From Mesocentrotus franciscanus (taxonomy: Eukaryota > Echinodermata > Echinoidea > Camarodonta > Strongylocentrotidae), in NCBI GenBank assembly GCA_037976565.1, contig CP137668.1, positions 26,537,906 to 26,601,905 of the forward strand: a DNA stretch of 64,000 nt, read 5' to 3'. A program made the translations under genes and the position numbers. Positions 44,276-56,300 of this stretch are shown piece by piece. Numbering within the stretch: the first letter of the stretch is position 1; every line of letters begins with the position of its first letter. A model generated the notes under the pieces. It did not search any database. It saw nothing but the letters and a program-made list of their open reading frames with translations, and was not told the DNA's origin.

Positions 44276-44695
44276 CAGAGATGCCAACCAGTACGATTAA
44301 ATCGTATTTAGTACGATTTTAAGAGTGAAATACGATAATACGATATCACCTCTTAAAATACAATTTTTTTTTTTTTTTTTTAATAATTTTTTTTTTTTTT
44401 TTAAAAGATAAACAACCCATAAAAACTGCGGAATTGCATAGAAACATGTACAAGTAAACCCCCGGAACCCCAGCAAAAACTTTGCTTCACAATTTTCTAA
44501 TTAAATTTTAATGAAAGAGCAAACATTTTACTTGACCGTTCTTACCAGTAAAACATCTTTCTGAAATTTTACTGGCCCGGGGCGAACAGGCCAGTGGTTG
44601 TGTCGAGTTTTCGTGAAAATCTGATTTTTCTCTCCAAAATCTGATTTTTTAGGATGTTCAGTCTGTTTTTTTGTGTCAAGAGGTTGGCATCTCTG
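44276..44695. mobile_element. 420-bp DNA transposon remnant with CAGAGATGCCAACC ends
   Basis: CAGAGATGCCAACC (44,276-44,289) and GGTTGGCATCTCTG (44,682-44,695) are perfect 14-bp inverted repeats. TGTTAA lies directly outside both (44,270-44,275 and 44,696-44,701), a probable 6-bp target duplication. The interior is A/T-rich with TACGATT subrepeats and long T runs. No transposase. Confidence 0.8.
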
Positions 44696-45568
44696 TGTTA
44701 ATGGTATTATAAATGAATATGCTGCCTATAGATTAATTATATCTATACATGTATGTACATTTATACATATGAATTGTACATGTGCTGCATTTATGTTGGC
44801 CATCTATTCATCTCCAAAAATGTAGGCAAGATTTGTCACCTTCTTTAATAGTGCAAATTCTGTGTGTTCTGCATATTTATTGTACGCTACTTAACATTTC
44901 TTCAGTTTACCTCATTCGATTACAACTGCCCATCTATAGCTCAATATATTCATGTGTACATTGATGTGCTGTGTGATTTGACAGTAGATTGTGTAGGTTG
45001 GGGCAAGGTATCATTAATATGGTATCTTAGTATCTGGAACTTGAAGGAAAAGATACCGCTGCTGCATGTTCATGTCTTGACATCCTTTCATCTTCCAGTC
45101 GACTAACTTGCCATTTTTGAAAACTTGAGTGAAGTTGCTGCTTAAAAATGCTGCAAAGCCATGCTTAAGATGTGCACAGAAACCCTAACCTGGCTGTCCA
45201 AATCTCATGACTAGCTAGCCCTGATGAAAGCAGAATGTGTTTAGAACTGTGAGATTAAGTAAAATATAAGCTGTGAGAAGCGCTTCTTCCAGGGAAGTAC
45301 AGTTGATTGAAAGTAGTTGGAATACTTACTCCATTTTTGTTCTTCCTCATTTGTTTTGGTCAGAAGAGTGGATAAAGGATTTTTCAAATTACAGAAATTT
45401 GACGCTGATGGAGTTTCATTGTTCATTTGTAAATCAAGCAGGACAAGAAAGTGAAGAAATTCTTATACTTGATTATGGTGTTTTGTTGTAAAATGTGTGT
45501 GGAACGTAACAGTCCATAATGTTGAGATAGATATTATGGACTAGCTTTATTAATTATAAGGAAAAATG

Positions 45569-45574
45569 AATAAA
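45569..45574 (+). terminator. Candidate poly(A) signal for lipin
   Basis: AATAAA, 2.8 kb after the stop codon. Confidence 0.3.
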
Positions 45575-47311
45575 GTACTATTTGCCATTTAGTTATTTCC
45601 GTTCCTTATGTTACTATCACTATTTTGCGTGTGTCAGAGTTTTCTATCAAGAACTAGAAAATCATATAAGAACTGATTTATTTTGCTTGCTTTGAATGAC
45701 ATTACATTGAATTTACATTAGGAGGGATTCATTTACCTTTTCCCTCACTTTGCTAAGATTCCTTTTACATTTATCTCGCATTGTACATGTTTTATAGTTT
45801 ATTTTAATAGATTATGCTTGTGCTTTCTAATATGTTTTTGTATTGGACATCATTACTTTCACAAAGTTTGTTTCTGCATATGTTTTTTGTAATGAACATT
45901 TTTATTATGTGCAAATTATTTTTTGAGCTTCCACAATATCTTTTACTAGATTTTATCATGGATATTTGCCATTCTATAATTTGCAATTTCATCTTTTTAT
46001 TTCAGCAAATATAAATACTGTATATAGCGATTTTGATGAGAGTTTGAACCATTTTCACCATATTTCATTCTCCATCATGCCTGAATATACATATATCTTA
46101 GAGAGTGCCGAAAACATATTTCTATCAGATGTTTATTGAACTGGTACCGAGTACAGCAAAGACAATGATTTGAATTTAAAATATTTTATGCTTTTCAAGT
46201 TACAGGAATCACATCACATGCAATTCTCATGTTGAAAATCAGTATTCTTAAAAATGTATGTTTTTTTTCCTCTATTTTTACTGTAAAGTATATGTATAGT
46301 ATCAATGTATAAGTGACTTCTTTTCAGTTCTTACTGTATATATTCCGCTACCTTTGATGTGAGAAAAGACAAGGGAATGTTTTGTTCACTGGCAAAGAGA
46401 AGTAAGATATTGGCGAATTGATATTTAATGATTAAAAAAGTATTATGTCAGATTTCTGGTTATTATCTTGATTCATTGGATGAAGCAGTGATGTTAAGAG
46501 AAGGGCATGGCTGCTGAGAGATTTCTTTATCCACTTAGACTTCCAATGTATGAAAAAAAGAGCGGCAGCAACTTACATCAATGATAGTCAAACTCTACTT
46601 CCTCTACTTTTAAAAGGCATCAACAAAATGAAAGTGTCCATAATTGTCTATGTATATTGTGTATGGCTTGTTCTAAGAAGATAGATTCAGATATGCTGCA
46701 ATGATCCTGTTTTGAGTAAGGTTTGGCATAACTTGTAAAGGCTATAAATTACTTATAAGATAAGGTCGCTTGTAGAGTTGAGATAATTCTTTCCATGACT
46801 CATGGCGAAAAGCTCCTATGGAGTTTGAAGATGGAGGCGGTCCTGTGGACCTGGTTCTGGCTTTTGAATTGTAAGGTTATAGATTCAAAATATCTTTCAT
46901 GGCGGATAAAATTATGACTGTCTTGTCGTTGGTTTTGAGAAACGGGCCCCGGGTGCTTGGTGGCCTTCGGGTAGTCGTCTTCGCTTTCATGTAAAGAAAA
47001 CTATGAATGTCGCTGTCATCCCTCCCCAATTATATGTATATATATGTGCAATTTGATTGTAAAATTATGTTCGTGATGTTGGATAGTCCAAGAAAAATAG
47101 TGTTTATTTTGCTGGTACTACAGCATTGTCCAGTTGTGTAATTAACTATTTTATACAAATTTATGTGTGTATGCTTTTGTTATTGTTGAGATTTTTTTAT
47201 GACTCTGTATGATAGGTTGTATGGTGATCGGATAAAAGTGTTCATTGAATGGGACTGAGAAAAGATGATGAGAAGATGAAATCTTTGTACAAAATGATAT
47301 TTTTTGTAATG

Positions 47312-47317
47312 AATAAA
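47312..47317 (+). terminator. Candidate distal poly(A) signal for lipin
   Basis: AATAAA followed by an A-rich stretch and then GTTGTATTGG-type T/G-rich sequence, 4.5 kb after the stop codon. Confidence 0.3.
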
Positions 47318-48667
47318 AAAGAAAATCAATATTGAAGACCATAGTTTCGTTGTATTGGATTAGTAGTCAACCTGTTGTCACTGTGTGGTGTGGTTAAATC
47401 AGGAATGCAGACTTGGTGGTCAAAAGTTTGTTGAATATGTATCTGTGAGATGAATGTGCTGCCACATTTGGGGGTAGAAAGAATTTATATAATTCCATTT
47501 GATTTAGCAGCCAAAATACTATGAACAGTGAACATAACACAAAGCTACAATGTACATGTGCATGTTTTATTCCTGTTTGTCGAGTTGATTTTATAATGGA
47601 GCTCATCTAGGCCTAGGGCCTTTCTTTATTCTTAAACTTAACGCTCTCTCTCTCTCCTTTTTTTCTCCTCTGTCTTTCTCCCCCTGCCTCTCATTTCTAT
47701 CTCTTACTCCTCTTTCCCACACCCCGTCTCTCTCTGTCTTCTGGGAACTGTTCAGGGCTTTGCTAGCACCAAGATTCACACAAGCTTCTGACAACCATCA
47801 TCACCAAATAGCACTAAAACACCTATAGAAGCATTAACTTTTGACACAAACATATTAAAGAAAGATAGTGTATTTAATCTACTATGACAATTCAAATACA
47901 AAGCATAACACAATGATATTGTACAATGACATTAATGATAATTATGAGCACTCCTAAGCAAAGCTGCAAAGAAATTATCTGAAAAACGGTTGTTCTGATT
48001 CACTCATCTGATGTAGAAAATTCGGTGAGTGGTTTGGACAAGCACAATATAAATAAAATTTACAAGGACATCAAGTAAACCAACATGGGTTGACCCAGGG
48101 TGGTTTCAATATGTAACAGTAACAGGTTTGAATTTTGAAATAACGGGTTTGAAAATCAGGAACAGGTTGAAATTCATTCTCAACCAAAATTATTTCTAAA
48201 AAATTAATCAAAAATTTGTTTGAAAATTATCTAAACTACAGCTCTGATTGCACCAAAAAGCATACAGGAACCATAGAGTCCTTGTTAAAGCGATCCCTGG
48301 ACCCCAGCAACAAGAGATTTGTGCTTTGCATGCATCAGTTCATTCTCCTTCCTGGTTTCCACTTAACAGGTTTGAATTTTCATTGGTGGACCACCCTCGT
48401 TGACTTTAGTTTGAACAAACATAAGGTCTCGATCTTTCTTTTTTTTCACTCAGCTATCATAAATAAGCTTGTTTGGTAAATATTATTTGTGGTTGTTTAA
48501 ATTCAGTTTAAATTTCAGAGGATTTCACTTTGAAGTCCTAATTGTTTTTCTTCTTCTAATTACTATCATACTCAAGATAAGCTTTCATTTTTGAAGCATG
48601 GAGATAAAATGTACAATGCAAATAACAAAGCCTACATGTTTTACATTTTTTCATTTCGCCAGTTTAC

Positions 48668-48732
48668 AGCCAGAAGGGTATTAACTCCTATATCTGAACA
48701 CAGGGTTAACGCCGTTCTGGCTCCAAACAGAT
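48668..48732. repeat. Dyad repeat copy between the genes
   Basis: AGCCAGAAGGGTATTAACTC pairs with GGGTTAACGCCGTTCTGGCT and is followed by CCAAACAGATGATT. It is the clearest inverted-repeat member of the family at 26,951. Confidence 0.75.
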
Positions 48733-49449
48733 GATTGAAAAACAATCTAGACCTTAACATTACAGCAACAAGGACACACATGATAGGTATATACATAAAA
48801 CGATTGTACACAGCAAACAAGCAACCTGAAAAAAATGATTAGAGAAACTGACGTATCAGAACATTTGATTTGTTTCAGATGCAATAGTTACTAATCACTG
48901 TGAACATAAGATTATCAACGCTACAAACAGAGACTTAACACGACATTCAAAGATTTCAATATAAAAAATCTACAAAAATTTTCATTCTAATAAATACTTT
49001 ATGTAATAATCATGATCTAATATGCATCATGAGCATAAATATAATTGTATTGTTCCATAAAGCTCCTTAATCAAGGTGTTCAGAATAAATGGACGGCTCT
49101 TTTGCATACAAATGCATATTCAGTATTTACGCTAAGACTGATTTAGTTTGCTATAATCACAAACGCTTCATAGAGCACAGATATGCAACATCACACAAAG
49201 ATAAGTAGGTCTACTAAAAGGACGTCTATGTACACAAAATATTGATCTTTAAGCTCAAAATATTAAGAATTATACACATGATTCAAGAATCAATTATCAA
49301 AATAAAATCTCTAGAATATATAGTTCATCAGTATTATATACAATTCAAGAAAGACATAGAACCACTCCATATGGACGGAATTTATAGCAAAATATATACA
49401 AAGATCAGTTTGTCCGAAATCTGAAAGACTAGTTGTTTAGATACCAGTA

Positions 49450-49459
49450 TTTATTTATT
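49450..49459 (-). terminator. Candidate poly(A) signal for the minus-strand gene
   Basis: Two overlapping AATAAA hexamers on the minus strand, about 510 bases after the stop codon at 49,965. Confidence 0.4.
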
Positions 49460-49964
49460 ACGGTATACAGTATTAATCACCCTCTATCTCCCACTCTTGA
49501 GCAGAAAAGAATCATACCTCTACTACTACACCCTTCATAAAAATCTTGATCTGTCTATCTCTCTCTCTCAAACACACAGGTTATATCAAGACAACACTAA
49601 TTAACAAAAATGAGATGTCATACCTACAGATTATGTAATATTTTTGTACAAAATGGGTGAAATATTAAAAATGTGAATGGAATGACTGCAAATTCTCTGA
49701 GATGCAGTCCATCTCAATAGGTGGTAGGTCAACTCTGATTAGTTTAAATCACAGACCCTTGTCAATCGTATTGCTTTACAAAGAGTCTGAACTAAGAGAC
49801 TATGCCGGCTACTGGGTCTAGTGTTCCCCCGGAGCTGCTCCTGACAAAGACACAGCCAAAGACCGACAGATCTATGCTCTGCCCTGACTGCATAAGACTT
49901 TATGGAATTGTGTTTCAGTATCAAACTAGAGTCTATGCTTGCCGACTAAACTCTGATCCTATTC

Positions 49965-50312
49965 TTACATCTCCTCTACGTCACTGTTGGTGGGCGACAC
50001 CCCTCCAAGGTTATGAGGCACTTGCAGCGAAGGCTGGGAGGTCATCTTGGATCCCCCTCCCAGTGACCCCACCCCCAACGCCTCCCCCTTCCTACGGAGG
50101 GAGGGGGAAGGGGTCCCAGGGATGTTGAGTAGATCCTGGGATCCAATGCCTCCTTGGGTCTTGGGGCGGGTGTGGTTGATCCCCGCCCTGTCCAGGGAAA
50201 GCAGGTGTATGCTTTCGGCTGACCCTGCCCACTTCTCGTGACCAGAGGTCTGGTTTTGGAGGGCAGCACGGAGGTCTTTGTCTAGTCCCACCACGCCCAT
50301 TTCACCAAACAC
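49965..50312 (-). CDS. Minus-gene exon p and stop (850-964)
   Basis: Begins VFGEMGVVGLDKDLRAALQN and becomes a Ser/Gly/Pro-rich, probably disordered tail ending SDVEEM and TAA at 49,965-49,967. Confidence 0.92.
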   Translation of the reverse strand: MFGEMGVVGLDKDLRAALQNQTSGHEKWAGSAESIHLLSLDRAGINHTRPKTQGGIGSQDLLNIPGTPSPSLRRKGEALGVGSLGGGSKMTSQPSLQVPHNLGGVSPTNSDVEEM

Positions 50313-53300
50313 CTGTTAGATAAAAAGAAAAATTCAAATGGATTCAAATGAATTGAATGGATTTAAAAATAAAAATTCAAACGCCCATTATTAGTTTATG
50401 GTGAGCCAAAAACATCTGTTCATCTGGTTTCTTTGATTTTAAATGATAAAGAAATGGAAAAATGCTAGCAATTCTAAGATGCAGTGGTATTCCAAATTTT
50501 TCCAAAGGAGGAATATCAAATCAAAGCAATAAAACTATTTACCCTGGCTCAGGATGTAATTTCAAATAAGCTATTGATACATCAGAAGACAACTCTAAGC
50601 TAAATAAGATGTGTATTAACATCCAACATAAACAGAAGAATATATCTTGTTTGGTGTTTATCACTGTGTCTTATCCTAATGAATTATTACACTACAGTGA
50701 AATGAAATGAATAATGTACATGGTTGCAAATGATGTAGGCCAAATATTTCTGCTGTTCTGGGATTATGGGTGGTTCACAAAATATAAAACATCAAAAAAT
50801 AAGCAATGCCAAAAGCTATTTGCACATCCTTCACATATGTCCCACCTTCCTGTTAATATATGTTAATATGTCTAATAGATGTATTTACCTCAACAATGGA
50901 GCCATCTGGGAGTCGTAAGAAATGTCGGAAGAGCTCTCGCAAGCCATCCAAGTGAAGAGTGTGGACTGAGACATGAGTGGTGATCTCTCGCTTGCCATCC
51001 TGCCCTTCTGAATCCTTCCCAGGCCTCTCCTCAAGGTTATCTTCCTCCTACAAAAAACAAACAAACATTATTGAATGGAGTATCTTATGATAAGTTTATA
51101 AAGCATAGCCTGCTTAAAAATCCTCTGAACCAAGAAGGTAACTTGTCTCAAACATAAATTTCATGTATATGATCTCCATAAAATCTGGACAATTTCCAGT
51201 TTGCAATGTCAGGAATGGGGTTAGGTGTTGGAAATGTTTTTTAATGGTTTTATACCCCTAGTGATAACTATTCTTCTTTTAACTGATTTTGAGATTGTAC
51301 AACACTTAGCCAAAGTCACTAAATATGAAGAAGCATCTTCTCTCATACTGATTAAAAAAAAAATCAGGTTTTGACCACTACTCTTTGATGCAATTTTGCT
51401 TCTACCTACTTCACCTTACTGCACATTTCGAAATGCGCTTGCCTGGTCCAAACACCCACCAACCTACCCATGAATACATAAGAAAACACAGCAACCAACA
51501 TTTTCTCTATAAATTCAATATATCCCACTTTGTAAAGATCACTCAATTATTCTATCAATCTATAATAATAATAACAATAATAACAACGTATCTTATAAAG
51601 CGCTTACCACCAAAGTCTCTAAGCACTATAACACACAGAATAGACTGATAAACAATTACATATTAAACAAAACTTAAAAGTGCAAATAAACCTACAAATT
51701 ACAATACATATGAAATACACATCAATGTGAACAGAGTAAGTTAATCATTAAAAGCAATTTTGAATAGATGTAAAAACAAATATTAATCAATCTATCTATA
51801 CCCAATGAATTAATCACTAAACCACCCAATTAATCAATCAAATATAATTTTGATTTGATACTCACATCTTCCTCCTCCCATATGTAATCATAGACAGCCA
51901 CCTTGCGTCTCTCTCCCTCCTCACCCCTCCACTGCTCTGCCTTGTTACAGATGTAAGCAAGCTCCTGGTTACTGATCTCAAGGTCAAAGGGCATGAAGAA
52001 ATCATCCTCTGCACCATGGAGACGGTGAAAGATGTCCAGCATACGACCGTTGTTGTGCAGCCTGTCATACATGAGAAAATCAATAAATATATTTTTTGTC
52101 ATTGACACAGAGCTCAAAAGGTTCTCATCAAAACATCTTTTCCTCTTCAAATTGCCAATACTAATATTCATTCCACTTGCATTATACACAGAAAGGGGAA
52201 TAGCAACAAAAAAAAAACCTTAAGAACCAAATTCACGGAGTTGACTGAGTTACTTTCTTCTCTCCATTTCGGCCACATTTTAAAATATGTTTCTTCTGCA
52301 AATTACAAATAGGATAATTGAGACAATACTTTGGTATTACTGTGTTAAGAAAATTGAATGAAAGTATGGTGTTTGTACAGGTACACTGTGTCTTAATTTT
52401 CTCCTGTATTTCTAAAAGACCAATAAGTGTAAAAAAGCTTACCGCAAGAAGTACATGTAGAAGATGACACAGGTTAAGAAGGAGAGGAAGAAGATGATGG
52501 GAACCGTCAACAGGATACCCATCAAGCCATTGTCATGGATACGGTAGAAATGGTAGTACAGCTTGGCAGCATCTGCTATGGGCACATCGCTATCGGTGTT
52601 GGCATAACGCTGTTTAGAGATAGAATGAAGAGAAATGTTGCAGGTTTTTTACAATAGTGATGGGCCTGATGGCTTACGAGGACAAATGGAGGTGGAAGAG
52701 ATCTTTAGGACAGTATAAAGAGTAAACCTTTGGAAAAGATCCTTTATGTTAATCCATGAACCATCCATCACCATTCACACAATTTTGCTCTAGCAGCAAA
52801 AGTGTAAGGTTCACTGTCACTGATAGCAAGATACTGCCTTGATTTTCAAGTGTAAAATGATTTCATTTGTCTGTAAACATGTAGAAAACTTTGCAATTTT
52901 TATGAACAGTAAATGAATGGCTAGAGAGCACATAGATGCAATTAAAATTAATCACAATCTGTGACAGACGTATCAAGTCCAGCCAGGACATGATATACCC
53001 AAACAAAGACATTCTGCTTGGACCAAGAAAAACACAAGAAGGATGTGATCATGTATAAGACTATGAATGACTGGGGAACAGAATTGCTGATTTTGGCTTG
53101 AGCATCTGAGTAATCAAAATTATAAAATTCTATGACTTTCTCATCTTTCATCAAATTGCTCAAATTTGTAATGCTTTTATTAGTCAACATAATGCCATAG
53201 AGGACTCCCCCTTTGATACACCTTGTAGAATGTAAAATTGAAAATGTCTCAGATATCATATTTGAGAACAAGATCAGAAGCTATGCCATAAAGCAGAGGG

Positions 53301-56300
53301 TTAGGATCTTGATTAATGTTTAATAAGGATTCTTAATCTTACCCAAGTGGTGCAACCGAGACTATGATTTTCCAATTGAGGCAATGAATGACTTGGTCAT
53401 ATATCACAGGATGAAGATATCTAATAACCTATCAAACCTCATTTTTAGATATCACAGCCCAATGCTTAGATCCCTAACTATGACTTCAGATTATTTTGAT
53501 ATATTTCAGGGACTCCCAATCTTACCCCAAGTGGTGCATCGATGATGGCGATGAGGAAGGGGTCGAGCAGGGTCATGATGGCGAAGACGATGACAAACTT
53601 GCAGAAGAGGTCCGGGAAGTTTCCGACCACCTTCTGGAAGAGCCAGCAGATGAAGACGAGGAGGGACAGAAACAGGACGTTGGTCAGCGGTCCTAGGATG
53701 ACCACTGCCACCTCTTCCTTGGTCTGCAGGAGAGAGGCCTGATAGTTGAGACTGACCGTGTAAGGCAGGAACTGGAATCTGAGTATCACACAGAGAATGT
53801 AATAGCAGCATTAATTGCATAATCAAAATAGTAATTGGTACTAATTGCTCATAGTTAAACAGAGATATATCACAATATAGAATACGTGGCCCAGCACAAT
53901 GGATTTACCAAAGCAGGGCATAACATATAGACATAAAAAATACAGTTGTACAGATATGATACATACATGTAGTTCAATGAGATACTATAAATGAGGTAGT
54001 TTAACATTTCAGAGATATTAATTAAATGGAAATAAATTATATATAAGTGTTGTTTTTATCATATGACAATGATGCGTAAGTAATGTGGAGTATATTGATA
54101 ATTATAATAACCATAATTTACATATCTCTTTTCAATACCATATTATGTACATGCAGCTGGTATCATGTGCTTAGCAAATGCAATGCATCAAAACTTATAA
54201 TTAAACTATCATTTACAGCATCATTCTTTTCCTGTTCATTACTGATCAATGCACTTTGCACGCATTTCATAACATGCTTGGTAAGAAAATTACCTAGACA
54301 TAATTAACAAAATAATACTAATACTAAGAATTCAATCTGAGCTCCAACAAGGACAAAATGTATTAACTGTTGCATTTCACATTTCATCTAGACATTTGTT
54401 TAGAAGTGGGCTTGAACATTTATGGCATAATGGGTTGCTGAAATTAAAATAAGGCGATAAGGCATGCTCTCCCTTGCTTTCTGTATTTTTTCCTCTCTTG
54501 ATTGCTTAAATTTGAAATTTGAAAATGCTACTTAAGAACTGATATCATTATAATTGACTTACAGTTAACAGCTAAATTATTCATACCCTTACCAAGTTTT
54601 GTAATTTTTTTCAGTATGTGAAAAATTGATTTGTCCCGATTTATGTTTCTTGAGAATGTGACATATTAAAGCTTACATCTAAAAGTATTCAACAAAGGCC
54701 TTCATTCAACCAGTCCACCTTTCATTCTTGTGTTACGTAAAAACAAGACATCAAATTTATAAAGAATATAATTTAGTTGTTACCTGTATTTTCTTAGCAT
54801 GATAGATTTATCAGGGACATCCCTGAAAGTTGATTTATCTTTTAAAGACAGTATTTTTAGTGGAGAGGGAACTCACGTGCTGATGGGGACCGCAATGATG
54901 TTGAGGAAGGCCCACTGGCCTAGGTAATGGAGGTACATTCTGACGAAGAAGATGACACAGAGGAGGAGGATCAGGGTCCAAAACTCCCTGGACCTCCACT
55001 GGGACAGACCCAGCTCCGCAAAGAGCTGACGACTGATGTACTGCACCTTCTCGTGGCCCTGACGAGCCGTGTGACCCTTCGTAGAGAACGGTTTTCTAAA
55101 GAAAGAAAATCCAAGATAATGCAGTCAGAAGGCAACGATACATGGAAGTATACATGTATATATGGTGAGAGCGATAAAAGTAATAGCCATCGTATCTTCC
55201 TCTGTACTTTCACAAACTTTTCCACAGCCTATATTGTAGTAGAGCTGTCAGTATCTGTCAATATTTCTGATCTCTTTTGAAGAAAATAGATTAATCAATA
55301 ATAAGTTACAATAACTGATGTAATTGACTGATATCATTCATTGGTTGAGAGCAGATTTGTCATAGAAATATGGAAGGAGTTATGAAACAGGACCCTGCAT
55401 ACTGTTTTTGCATAAGTGTTTACTATAGCTTTGTTAACCTTTACTGAACCTGAGCACATCATGAGTTTTCAGCCTCATACCTTGAAAATCTCTTGATACC
55501 ACATGCAAGGGGGAGAAAAAAAACCACAGTACAGATTTTAGCCACTGTGCACCTATTGAAGTTGGTTAACCACAATAGGTACAAACAGACACCTATTATT
55601 CAAAAGCCTAAAATCGCCACTGCATATAAAACCATTATACTTGTAAATGCATTGCAAGTTTGGTAAAATGGACTCCTATGTGTGTTGACAAATTTGTGAG
55701 TTAATACACAATACTGAAATATGACATTACCCTACATGTCATTGCATTGCATTGCGCCGCAGCACTTTGTAGAGGTTTAATACCGCATCATGAGGATGAA
55801 AACCTAAATAGGGTTAGAGGAGAGGTAGAAGACTTACTGCACAGCACAGCCATGAGTGGCTAGCTCCTCGAGGTGGGTGAGCTTCTTGCGTTTCTTGCGC
55901 TGGTTGAGCAGAGTTGTCTTAGGGATCATGGTGTACATGCGGCGGATGTAGTCGGTCTGTGGCGGGTTCAGATGTTGCTGTGTAGGTAGAATATACATGT
56001 TATTGCAATTTTAAACATCAGTAATTATGCTATTTCATATATACATACATGTATATTCATATGGTGATGAACACAATGTCTACAAATTAATAGAGGTAAA
56101 TAGCACAAATGCAGGAGAAAGATATGGAAAGAGAAAAAAAAACATGAATAGACAGGGTAAGATATATGAAGAGCAAGGGAAAGAAAGATAAGAAAGAGAG
56201 AGGGGAGAGAGAGAGGGAGGGAGGGAGGAAAAAAAAAGGGGGGGGGGTAATACATGGGAGAAACACTATTTATTTTTTATTTGATAGCTCCACAAGGTTC

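Larger units (their letters stand above)
42793..47340 (+). other. Lipin 3' UTR and downstream flank
   Basis: No coding exon seen. AATAAA signals occur at 45,569-45,574 and 47,312-47,317. Either could end a long 3' UTR, but other A-rich sites exist. Contains a direct duplication (43,195-43,404) and an insertion-like element (44,276-44,695). The 121-codon frame at 43,957-44,322 runs into that element and has no recognised domain. Confidence 0.5.
47341..49964. other. Region between convergent genes
   Basis: No coding exon seen. Holds a CT-rich block (47,640-47,735), a dyad-repeat copy (48,668-48,732) and a minus-strand AATAAA pair (49,450-49,459). The part nearest 49,964 is probably the 3' UTR of the minus-strand gene. 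Confidence 0.45.
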
